Source of the DNA: Azolla pinnata
Taxonomy: Eukaryota; Streptophyta; Polypodiopsida; Salviniales; Salviniaceae
DNA length: 46,145 bases
Assembly (NCBI GenBank): GCA_037176905.1
Contig: JBBBWG010028202.1
Location: 12,830-58,974, forward strand
Direction of reading: 5' to 3'
The notes under the pieces were generated by a model. It was not told the DNA's origin, did not search any database, and saw only the letters and a list, made by a program, of their open reading frames with translations. This document shows, in pieces, positions 10,690 through 20,717 of the stretch. Each line of letters starts with the position of its first letter. Positions within the stretch are counted from its first letter, which is position 1. The position numbers and the translations under genes are program-made.

Positions 10690-10805
10690 TCCTGTTCGTG
10701 TGCAGAGGAGAGGGGAAGAAAGAAACCCTAATCCATCAATGGGGAAGAAGAAGAAGATGATGATGATGAAGAAGAAGAAGAAGAAGAAGAAGAAGAAGAA
10801 GCTCA
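10690..10805 (-). promoter_or_regulatory. PRA1A leader: CTT-rich tract and telo-box-like motif
   Basis: The plus strand shows an AAACCCTAAT word near 10724 and a GAA/GAT-rich run at 10744-10800. On the gene's strand this is a CTT-rich tract followed by ATTAGGGTTT, lying about 170-250 bp before the start codon, as expected of a plant 5' leader or core promoter region. Confidence 0.5.
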
Positions 10806-10810
10806 AATTG

Positions 10811-12333
10811 GATTTTATTTTATCATCTCATTTGGTCTGAAACAACATGAAAAGACTCAAAATTTGACCCAATGAAGTCTAGATATGATCTGGGCTTAAA
10901 GTCTCGATCCGATCCGATTTGTCGGACCAAATCGCGCATAGAATGTATGTATGCAAGATTCGATCGCCTAATCACACATAGAATGCTAGACATGTCTGAT
11001 CGATTGGCCAACGACTGCCAGATCTGTCTGATCATCCCACCATTTCGTGTACAAAAATGCCTGGTATCCTCGATCCTTTTGCAAAATTCTGAATAGGTCT
11101 AACTGTGTGGCCATTGCGTAACTAATACGTAGCCTTGAATACTTCTAATGGTGTCGCTAGATGGTGACTGAATTGTGTGTCTGTGTTTGTATATAAAACC
11201 CCTATTATGCCCATGTTGTCCTCTGGAACAAAGCCCAATCGTCTGGCTAGATGAAGTCAATGTTGGCGAGGATTTACATACAACCCATGTTTCGAATAGT
11301 TTGATGATCGAGACAACGATGAGACTCTTACATGCGGAACATATATCCAAGAGATGAACATGGGATCAACACAACACCATCGATGCCAAGTAGCTGCAAT
11401 TAGCGAGGGTTTTATAGACTAACAAATGTTCCATTACAGCTCCAAAAAAACCTATCCTTCGAACGCCACAAACAATTCGAAACTCAAATGTCGATCAAAA
11501 CCATAAAGTAAATTTGATGTATGCATTTAGTACTTCAAATGAGATGCAAATATGTCAGTTTCATAACTCGACCGAAAGCCAGAATTGTAGTCAAGTGATC
11601 GATTATTTGAACTCCGTAGACTTACTTGCGCTTGCTAGGCCTCATTTGTCAAGCCATTCACATGCGTAAAGGAGTGTTTGCCACAGTAAAACCTTATAAA
11701 CAACCATATACTTGAAATACAAGAATACGATAATTAAGAAAAAACAAGAAGATAAAATGTTATGTTATCAGGAGACTCCGAGTACAAGAGCGTTAAAGAC
11801 TAAGGCTAAATCGAAACTGTTTAAAAATGAGGAGAGAGCCCTCGATATAGTATGTGTTAAGTTCACATATAATAGCCACTTGGCATCAATACAAGCACAT
11901 CACTTGTTTAGGCGGTCGTGCGCAAGCCTGTAGACGGCGACCAATTGATAATATTATTTATTGCTAAAGAATCCTCTTAAATGTGTTGAAAGCATAATGG
12001 TTAGTGATACTAATTTTTATCTAAAGGGTAATCATTTCAAACCTTGAACTAATAATCTATATTGATTAGCAAAATTTTCTATAAATCAGAGCGCACACAA
12101 GCAGAGCTGCAACCGAGGCAAAAATACTGCTACACAGGCATCGATATACAGTCCGGATCCCGACATTCCAGCATGCTCACCAAACAAAACACAGGCGATC
12201 TGATGATACAGTCTTGCAACGCAAAGCATCGATACAGTTCTAGATTCCGAAGGTTCCGGAGGCACGGCGCAGACATGTGCATGCTCGCCAAACACACGGG
12301 CACTGCAAGCTGATGCAACACTACTGCGAGACT
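10811..12333. other. Intergenic DNA between divergent PRA1A and MADS
   Basis: Both strands were read; I find no conserved protein, tRNA or element boundary. Short frames of 60-85 codons are unsupported. Confidence 0.5.
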
Positions 12334-12399
12334 AAAACCCTAAAACCCTAAACCCTAAACCCTAAACCCCTAAAACCCTAAAACCCTAAACCCTAAACC
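12334..12399. repeat. Interstitial telomere-like repeat, mixed 7- and 8-mers
   Basis: About nine units of CCCTAAA are interleaved with CCCTAAAA and one CCCCTAAA. The perfect plant unit is the 7-mer. The patch lies about 300 bp upstream of the probable MADS transcript start and is followed by CATGCATGCATG. Confidence 0.9.
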
Positions 12400-12489
12400 A
12401 CATGCATGCATGCCACACATCCATGGAATCCATGTGTCAAACACTTTGTGTCTTTTCTCTTCTCACACATGGACATTCTTGATAGAGTC

Positions 12490-12720
12490 AGCTGCAGAGA
12501 AGAAGAAGAAGAAGAAGAAGAAGAAGAAGAAGAGGAAGAGGAAGAAGAAGAGGATCTGAAACCCTAGATACCACCTGGCACCTCCATTTCCCTCTCCTCT
12601 TTCCTTATTTAGAAACTCGGACTCCCTCTCCTCCCTCTCTCTTTTCTCTGAAGCAGACCATTCAATCCCCTCCTCCATTTGGGCTCCATTCCCCTGAAGA
12701 AGAAGAAGAAGAAGAAGGAA
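12490..12720 (+). promoter_or_regulatory. MADS promoter/leader region with GAA runs
   Basis: GAA runs at about 12499-12551 and 12697-12720 flank a pyrimidine-rich block (12580-12650). GAAACCCTAGA near 12560 resembles a telo-box. The position fits the promoter and first non-coding exon of the MADS gene; the transcript start is not determined. Confidence 0.45.
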
Positions 12721-12751
12721 GGAAAATCCGCCGTCTCGTGCATGCCTTCAG

Positions 12752-14421
12752 GTATTCTCCCCTTACCCATCTCCTGTTTCTCACCTCTCTTTGAAGGGAA
12801 ATGATCGAAATGAAGACCCGTTCCTTTTTCTCTTCGAAAGACAAAGCTGTTCAGGGTTTTTCCCGGTGGGCGGTGTTTGTTTCGTAGCTTCTTTCTGTTC
12901 CCCTCCCCCCCCATTATCGCTGCTCAATCGAGGATTTTGGGGATGGGTTGTCGTATGTTAGCTCAGAAAAAATGGTTGGAAGCATAAGAGCAGTGCATTT
13001 GTTTCCCTCCTATGGCTTTTGTTGTTCGGGCATCTGTCTCTTCAGCCCCTTCTATTGTCCTTAGAATCATGCATTGTTTTCTGCTGCTACGCACTCATTT
13101 TGGGTGAGCTCAATTTTCAGCTCTTCGGGCTAGGTCAATCATTCCAAGATTTCAATCGTTTTTCATGATTAACAATGCAGTGCTGATCCGGTTCAATGCA
13201 AGTTGCGAGGGCTTTAGGGTTTTCCTGGATGCCCAAATGAATTTTATGGGGAACCATTCTGTGCAACATATTTGTTCGTTACAGTCTATGGCCGGCTAGG
13301 TTTTGTGTCTTACGTTTTTTGCCCTGATAGATTTTAGGATTCCCAGAGAAATAATGTACAAATCCATTCAAAGCTGATGTACCTTAGTCTACTGTTCTTC
13401 ACACGTGAAGAATTTTTACTGCGATACCTGCTATCAACGGAGGCCATTGGTTTGTATCAAAGGTATAATGGAAGTGTTTGGTTCGCATATTGTCGGGAGA
13501 TGTACGTCAGGTCTGTTTAGGGTTTCCTGAGGAATTATCTGTGTTTGATCTACAAACCCATTTGGGGCATTGTCCTTCAAAATTATTAGGAAATTGTCCC
13601 GCTAATGTGCTTCAAATGGAGATTCGTTTCCACATTGTCATAGAGTGTATGTATCAAGGTTACTCAAAGAAATCCTGTGGACAAACCCATTCTAGAGTTA
13701 TGTGCCTTGATCTGTTACGTGTAATCATTCTTTAAATGGATCAGAAATTAACTGTAAATGTCAAAGATCTAATGGAGATTTGTGTTAGATTGTCATACAA
13801 GTTTTTGATTAGGGTTACTCTCCATAGATATTATGTGCATCAAGGAACAGGCGAACCCATTTTAGAGTTGTGCGTCTTACGTCCTGTTTGAAAGTTCTTA
13901 CTTAACATGCACTCAATTTGTAATTGGGAAGCTATAGAGGAATTTCATTAGGGTTCCTCGAGAGTCTCCATAGATATCATGTGCATCGAGGAATGGACAA
14001 ACCCATTTTTAGAGTTTTACATCTTACTTCCTTTTAGGAAGTTGCTCTTAACATGCACTCAATTTATAATTGGAAAGCGGGCTTGGATCATCAGATTTAA
14101 GTGTGATATCGGAGAACTAATGGATATTCTTGTTTGTCAGATCGGAGGTTATTGAGTAAGCTTGGAGATCCGCACATTGTCATATGATCCTGGAGAAGGG
14201 TAGCGAGAGATTTTCGTCTACAGATTTTCAGAGCATATCAATTAGGGTTTTAGCTGGGACACATCGTAAAAGATTGTATGAACCTTGGGATTAAGGTTAA
14301 GCTGGAGATTTTTGTCTGTTGGATATTTCAAGGCGATATTGATTAGGGTTCAATGAGCTGAAAGAGGATATCGATTAGGGTTTTACGTGAGCACAGATAG
14401 ATGAGCATCTAAACCTTGCAG
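12752..14421 (+). other. Probable 5'-UTR intron of the MADS gene
   Basis: A CAG|GTATTC donor at 12752 and an acceptor CTTGCAG ending at 14421, 39 bp before the MADS start codon, could bound a 1.67-kb leader intron. The interval lacks a conserved coding exon. It holds a degenerate tandem array at 13470-14260. Confidence 0.45.
13470..14260. repeat. Degenerate ~150-bp tandem array in the MADS leader intron
   Basis: About five diverged copies recur with a 140-160 bp period. Shared landmarks are ACATTGTCATA, TTAGGGTTACTC, ACAAACCCATT, TTTAGAGTT and ACATGCACTCAATTT. The best-preserved pair is 13807-13932 and 13945-14077. Confidence 0.8.
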
Positions 14422-14460
14422 AAAGGGTTAGCCATTTTTAAGAGGAGAGGTTGGTCAGAG

Positions 14461-16334
14461 ATGGGGCGGGCCAAGATCGAGATCAAGAAGATTGAGAACC
14501 CGAGTGCCAGGCAGGTATGCTTCTCGAAGAGGAGGGTCGGCCTGATCAAGAAAGCTAGTGAGCTCTCGATCCTCTGTGGGTCCGAGGTTGGTATCATCGT
14601 CTTCTCTCAAGCAGGTAAGGCTTTCTCTTTCGGGCACCCCTGCATCGACTATGTCATCGACAAGGTCATGAAAAGGCCTGTGTCTGTGGATAAGGAGAAG
14701 ATTGAGCTCATCCAACGCCTAGAAAATGAATACAATAGCCTCCTCCAAGAACTCGAGGCTGAGAAAGAGAGGCACCACGTGCTAGAGCAGCAGCTCCATG
14801 CTGATTATATCAATCAGAGGCATTACATGGGTAATTGGTGGAACCAGCCTTTGGATGGTATGAGCTTGATTGAATTGAAGCAGCATGCAGAGAGGCTGGA
14901 GACGTTCTATGGGCTCATTCTTGATAGGATTAGGTATCTGCAGTACATTCCAAACCTGGAAATGCCATTGATGCCATACCAGATGATGTTTCCTGAGCAG
15001 CAGCATGGATTGATACCCCCCATGATGGAGCCGAGGCTATCCCCTGATCCCCAGAATCAGAGTTTCAGAATGATTGGCAGTGTAAGTACAAACAACTTTG
15101 CTTGCAATATTTTGAGTGCATAATCATAGTTGATAAACTAAACAGTCGATAGTTGCTAACTTATATTTAGAGTTTACAAAGAATGATAGTGGGTTATTTG
15201 CTAATGAAGGTAGAAATGGAGAGAGACTCGGAGTCCATGGTTGGTGCTCTTGGAGCTTCGTGTTCTGGTGTTCACGATAATGCTTTCAATGATATGCTCC
15301 TTCTCAAAGACCATCCAAATCAAGTTTCGGCTACCTGGGGGAACATAGAGCAATCCTGCATCATTGATAATGAGAATTTGTTACAGCACGATCAAACACA
15401 AGTTTTGGAGGATAGGAAGAATGAGGACCACGAGCAATCCAATGGGAACCAATGGCAATCATCTCTTTTGGCTGATCATCCCCAGGCTGATCTCTATTTC
15501 AGTAAAGTTTATCCTGATGTACATTGCCACACAATGCATCAGCAACAATATGATCACATGTCTCTCAACAATATGCTTCTGTTGGAGGATGGCGAGGATG
15601 AGAATGAAGAAGGATGGGCGAACGTAGAGCAGTCATGTATAATTGACCATGAGCAGTGCGCTTCACAGCATGAGAAAGAGGTCGAATGTGGGAATGGGCA
15701 CGATGAAGAAAACGATAAGCTCCAGTGGCAAACGATGCTTGTTATGGATTCCTCACCTTCTTCTATCCCTGAGGGCAATAATCAACGAGGTGAATCATCA
15801 GGCAGTGCCCTGATTATGAATGATGTTCTGAATGCTCTAGCTCGGGGTAAAATGGCTGGTAGTGGAAGCAGCAACCATAGCAGCATCCTCCAGCACAGCT
15901 CCTTAGTCAATATGGATGTGGCTAATCAAGTCATAAGTAGAAACAATGAGAACCAAGAGATAAATGGTAGTGATGATCACACGTCTGATGATAACCATAG
16001 AAATATGGTGGATCCTTGCAGTCTTTATGTGAAGGATGATGGCGATCTTGCAAGTATTTCCACCAATGGTCATCGAAGCTTCATTATAGATGGCAGCAAT
16101 ATCTCTTCCAGGGAAGAAGTTGACGAATGCCCGTCTAACTTGTGTGCTCTCGATGATGGCAAAGGTCTCGATGGAGTAACGGATCATGTCAAGGATCCGG
16201 ATATGGTGCCATCTCCTGATGATGATACTGATCCATGGGGAGACGGGCCTTCATCCACTCGGTGTGAAGAACAAAATGCATGGGTATCTGCTGGCACATC
16301 TGTATGCATGGAAAACCCCTCTTCTCAATGTTAA
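14461..16334 (+). CDS. Type I M-alpha MADS-box transcription factor with long C-terminal exon
   Basis: Exon 1 (14461-15081) begins MGRAKIEIKKIENPSARQV and carries a full MADS domain ending in FSFGHP, the hallmark of the M-alpha (AGL62/AGL29-like) class. It is followed by a predicted coiled coil and a Met/Pro-rich stretch. A GT-AG intron (15082-15170, 89 bp) joins in phase 0 to exon 2 (15171-16334), giving 594 aa. Exon 2 is rich in Asp, Glu, Asn, Ser, His and Gln and has an internal duplication. M-alpha proteins act as nuclear DNA-binding dimers, often in gametophyte or endosperm; that role is family knowledge. Usual members are intronless and about 200-300 aa, so this tail is odd. A Cys replaces the usual Thr in RQVCFSKRR. 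Without splicing the frame stops at 15121-15123 (220 aa). An alternative acceptor (exon start 15210) is also in frame. Confidence 0.88.
15082..15170 (+). other. 89-bp phase-0 intron of the MADS gene
   Basis: Donor CAGT|GTAAGTA and acceptor TTATATTTAG|AGT. Retention would append VSTNNFACNILSA and then stop. Confidence 0.75.
15285..15749 (+). repeat. Internal coding duplication in MADS exon 2
   Basis: Copy 1 (15285-15476) and copy 2 (15567-15749) align as F/N-N-[DN]-MLLL-[KE]-D, W-[GA]-N-[IV]-EQSCIID-[NH]-E and [QL]-Q-W-Q-[ST], with similar spacing of 60-65 residues. The conserved peptide is better preserved than the linking residues. Confidence 0.85.
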
Positions 16335-17384
16335 GAAAGGAGCAGAAGTGGATAGAAGAGCATCACTAAGAGGAGTAATGGCTATAGCATGGTATGGCTT
16401 GGCAGTTTTTTCGGGCTACGGAGATTTCTACTGCCTTGTTACGAAACTTTCATATATACAGAGTGCATTTCATGCTGAGATACTTGGTTTCACATATCAT
16501 GGTGTTTATGCTGTTAGTGGATCGAGATGCACACAATCGAGGAGATATGGGATACATTGAGAGATGCGCACATCTGGCTGGTTGATGGGATTTCAACACA
16601 AAGAGCTGCGGCAAATCCTGCATGCATCGTAGAAGCCTTAAAAACTCGGACTCTGTTAAGAATGCATTCAAAGGGTTCTGCTTTTTTTGTGTATTGGGAA
16701 ACAAACATTTTGCCGGAATGAGAAATCTCCTCTCTGATATTTAGGAATCATGCATCGATGACGGTTGTGGGAAGAAGTTCTTTCTCTTTTTTCTTTTTTA
16801 CTTAAAAAAAAATGCATGAGCCCATTTCTGAGGCACTTGCATTTGTAAATATATTGGGTAAAATCATCAATGAGTGTTTTATCATGAGAGGCATAGGATA
16901 AACAGAGGTCTATTTTGCTCTATTATGTTTGTGCAGATGTTAGAACCGGTATTGTGACGAGGGGGGGTTGATTATTTGCATATTGACATGTAATTTGGGG
17001 GGTTCGTTCTTCCCGATGTAAAAATGTGGCTTGCGATATTCTCGGCTTACTTTTGCTGCTGAAAACATTTGTTTGTTGTTTTACTCTTTGGTTTATTTCC
17101 TGGTGAAAATTGTATGCTTGGTGCTCTAAATCATCTGTGCAGAGTTGGCAGCAGTTCAAGGAGACCAAATGGGCAGGTTAAAGTTGTCGGGGAACATGGT
17201 TTATACTTTGAGGTTAGTCACATTTGGATTGTTATTAATTAAGGGCAACCTCAACTCAATTTGGAGGTGAAGAGAAAATTCAATCAGCTTAAGGGTAAAA
17301 GAGTTATCGGTTATGCATGGAAAAAATGATGATGAAGGTAGAGCCCCATTGAAAATCATGGGCTTATGAAGCCAAACTCCTTAT
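16335..17384 (+). other. MADS 3' region, no gene
   Basis: This is probably 3' UTR and downstream flank. A short frame near 17140-17215 between an AG and a GT site resembles an exon but has no partner or known homology. Confidence 0.45.
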
Positions 17385-17480
17385 TTGCGTATATATCATG
17401 GACGTATAGACAAAAATGTCATTATCAAGATTCGAACCTATGACATTCCAACAAAACTCATCAACCCAGAGGCTAACTAT
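17385..17480 (-). mobile_element. Possible tRNA-derived SINE fragment
   Basis: On the minus strand TTAGCCTCTGGGTTGATG is followed about 25 bp later by GGTTCGAATC, resembling pol III A and B boxes. No poly-A tail or target duplication was identified. Confidence 0.35.
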
Positions 17481-18639
17481 AAAAGTAGGAGAAGTGAGAC
17501 TATTCTTGTTCAAATTGTCACGGTCGAAACTTGTAGTCAACAATAGGCCTAGAAGACAATAAAATATGATAAGAAAAAGACAAGACGAGAACAAGAAGTT
17601 GAGATAATAGTTTACAAGGTGACTCAAAAGTACAAGGATGCTTGAATACGTCTCGCACATAACCAGACTTATCATCTCCTGGCTTGTAAAAGTCTTCATA
17701 CATGGAATTAGAAAAATTGGTCACACTTGTGAAATGGTTGCAAGATGTCATCCTCGTTGGATAATGTTTGACGATATAGGGGTCTCAAACTATTGAGAAT
17801 TATCTGCAACAACTCAAAGATACTTAAGTAAAACCTTGCTAACCACTTGCTTCATGCCCATCTTACGGCAAAAAGCAGCATATCTTGAACTCCTCACTTG
17901 ACAAACTAAAGTTTCAAAGTTGGAGATTGTGTATGCCTACGGCCACATAATGTTAAGATTACTAGTCCTTGTGACAAATTAGACTATCGACATCTAAGTT
18001 CATTTGTGATCTCTCATCGAATCAATGATATTGCTTTCCGATTTGATCTTTTTCAACACATGCGTCTTCATCTAATGTTGCATGTCTCATTGGACGACTG
18101 GGCAGGACGATATGATATTGTTTGGGTGGTCATCGATTGATCAGAGTCAAAAGCGTTGACTAGCATAGTAGGCCTGCCTACTATTTAACAATACATCTGT
18201 CTTTTGGAATGTTCTTGTTCGAGGCCAAATATTCTCCTTGATTATCGTATTGACCAGTCAATCTGATGAAATCATCAAGTTGGTGACCGTAGATATTCTG
18301 AAAGAAATTATACCAACAGTTGATGGCATTTTGCACTCCCAATAGCATTGTTTTCTTGAGATTGTATCTGGATTTAGCATGGGAGAGTGCAAGCTGAGGT
18401 TGAGGCAATGTTCAAAAAGAGTATATTTTATTTACATCTTGAGAGTGCTCGATTGTGGCATCTTGTACAAGAAAGAAGCATCGATTCGACAGCTTATTGG
18501 ATCAACAATCGGTTTGACCAGAGATCTTACATTAGTTTGATCAACAATCTTACAAATGGTGATTGTAAACATATTTTATGTTGTAGCCGTTTGGCACCCG
18601 TTTATAACCGATGATAAGCTATTTATATATATGTATGTT
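17481..18639. other. AT-leaning intergenic DNA
   Basis: No gene is recognised. A minus-strand 75-codon frame (18181-18408) looks protein-like but I cannot assign it; it may be decayed mobile-element sequence. Confidence 0.4.
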
Positions 18640-19080
18640 GGGAAAATTACCAAAAAATGCCTAACAAAAGCATAAATTACGTTTTAACACCTACTAAAAC
18701 TTGGATTTATGCATAGTTTTAAATATTTACGCTCAACTAATTGTTTAACACCAAATCAGTTAATTGTGAGCTCAATTTACATCAATTTAATTAATTTATT
18801 GATGTTTACTTAATGGATTAATACCAAATTAACGTGTTAATCAATTTATTAGATACTAAAATGATGAGCTTTTGTTAATCGAACGTAGTAAGGGAATCGA
18901 TCAGGATCAATAAATGACAAGCGATTAGAAATGAAATCAATTAACGTTATACTAACGGAATTAACTAGGTGTTAATTTTCAGTGGGAGATAAGAGCAGGC
19001 GTTAATCTGTAATTATTTACTTAACTAGGCGTTAAAATGTAATTTATAAATTTGTTAGGTATTTTTTTGGTAATTCTCTC
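18640..19080. mobile_element. MITE-like non-autonomous element with ~58-bp terminal inverted repeats
   Basis: The first ~58 bp, beginning GGGAAAATTACCAAAAAATG, match the reverse complement of the last ~58 bp, beginning GAGAGAATTACCAAAAAAAT. Both arms share CCTAACAAA, ATAAATTAC and TTTTAAC-CCTA. The interior is AT-rich with no open frame. Flanks ATGTATGTT and ATAAATATT agree at 6 of 9 bases, a possible decayed 9-bp target duplication as made by Mutator-like elements. Family assignment is inferred. Confidence 0.75.
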
Positions 19081-19349
19081 ATAAATATTGCAATAAATAT
19101 AAAATATATATTCATGCTGTATCCTAATTATAAGATTTAAAATAGAATAAATAAATAAAGAAATAAAGAAATAAATATACATATCACGGAGAAAATAATG
19201 TAAAGACCGTTAATATAATTTTATATGACATAAAACGGAATAAACGCGAGAATAAAATATAACGTAATTTAAAAAATAGAAAAAGGAGGAAAAAAACTGT
19301 CACGACAAATTTAACTAAAATTAAAAAAGGCCTCAAACTATTAAAAAAA

Positions 19350-19765
19350 GGGAGAATAAAATGGAAAATAATTATTTGAAAGGGAGAATAAAATGGAAAA
19401 TAATTATTTTGAATAGGAGAATAAAAAATGGAAAATAATTATTTGGAAAGGAGAATAAAATGGAAAATAATTATTTGGAAAGGAGAATAAAATGGAAAAT
19501 AATTATTTGAAAAGGAGAATAAAATGGAAAATAATTATTTTGAAAAGGAGAATAAAATGGAAAATAATTATTTTGAAAAGGAGATTAAAATGGAAAATAA
19601 TTATTGTAAAAGGAGAATAAAATGGAGAATAAAATGGAAAATAATTATTCTGAAAAGGAGAATAAAATGGAAAATAATTATTTGAAAGGGAGAATAAAAT
19701 GGAGAATAATTATCTGAAAAGGAGAATAAAATGGAAAATAATTATTTTGAAAAGCAGAATAAAAA
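19350..19765. repeat. 31-33 bp AT-rich minisatellite, about 13 copies
   Basis: The unit is roughly AGGAGAATAAAATGGAAAAT followed by AATTATTTGAAA, varying by one or two T and G/A at the end. One copy near 19617-19632 is truncated. The array lies about 1 kb upstream of the lipase start codon. Confidence 0.95.
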
Positions 19766-19959
19766 TGACGAGAAAATTCAAAGCAAAATCATTTCTGGAA
19801 ATTGAAATTCCAAAGAAAAGACAAGAAATGGAAAATAAATTGAGAAATGAAAATGAAAATGAAAATGTGAGAAATATATTTACGTAAATTAAAAGAATTG
19901 ATAAGTCGTATTCTTCAGGAAAGAAGAAGAAATTGCTTCATCTTCTTCGTCTTCCATGC

Positions 19960-20275
19960 TTCCATTTTCTAGGGTTTTATGCAGGAAAAGCTCGAGGTTC
20001 AGGGAAATCCACGGATGTTTTTCTCGTTGATCACGTGTTTTCCTGCTCCGTAGCTCCTCCATTCTGCCATCGATTTCTAGGTTCATGTCGCTGTAGCAAG
20101 AAAAAAGCTCAAGCTGCAGGAAAATCGCGCGGATGGTTCCCTCGTTGATCACGTGTTTTCCTGATCCGTAACGCTTCCATTCTGTCAATTGTTTCCTAGG
20201 GTTTTATGTTGCTGTAGCAGGAAAAGCCCAAGGTGCAGGGAAATCCAACTTGATAGTATTCTCCTACTCCGTAAC
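19960..20275 (+). promoter_or_regulatory. Triplicated lipase upstream module with G-boxes
   Basis: Three diverged copies (about 19960-20055, 20056-20173, 20174-20275) each run from CTCCATTCTG/CTTCCATT through a TTTCTAGGGTTTTATG-like word, TGTAGCAGGAAAAGC and GCAGGGAAATCC to TCCTGxTCCGTA. Copies one and two contain GTTGATCACGTGTTTTCCTG with CACGTG at 20032-20037 and 20150-20155; copy three has lost that part. The location fits promoter or 5' leader of the lipase. A GAAGAA run follows near 20572-20592. Confidence 0.7.
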
Positions 20276-20717
20276 TGTCTGCGCTGTGCGGGGATTTTGT
20301 GTGCGTACCTGAGATTCTGCACACAAGAAAGCAAGAACGCAAGAGGAAGATCAAGAAGCTTTTGAATCGAATTTTTGCTCTGTGACCGTCTCTCTAAATT
20401 TTGGTTCTTTTCTTTTTTCGCACGGTGTAATCTCGTCACCACAAGAAAAGTATTTTGACTGGCAGAGGCACCAGGGAATCAAGTTGGGAATCCAGAAGTA
20501 GGTCATATCGAGATTTAGGTAAGGTGTAAATAGGGTTTCAGAAGAAGGATAAAGCAAATGCAGAAGCAGAAGTAGAAGCAGAAGAAGAAAAAAAAGGAGG
20601 TCTGAGAGCAGGGAGGACGAGAATCAAGAAGCATACAGAAAGATAAAGGTGGGGGACAAGGAGAAAGAAGGGGAAAGAAGTTTTAAGCAGAAGTGGGAGA
20701 GTAAAGAGGGGGTTGTT

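Noticed and set aside
10456..10840. Two ~117-codon ORFs on opposite strands at the PRA1A start
   Set aside because: Other-frame readings of PRA1A exon 1 and its CTT-rich leader.
11985..12060. tRNA-like segment
   Set aside because: A weak A-box-like word is present but there is no cloverleaf or B box of adequate quality.
17140..17216. Exon-like frame after the MADS gene
   Set aside because: Isolated, no homology, no partner exons in phase.
18181..18408. 75-codon minus-strand ORF as a retroelement gag fragment
   Set aside because: No motif such as a zinc knuckle or flanking LTR is visible.
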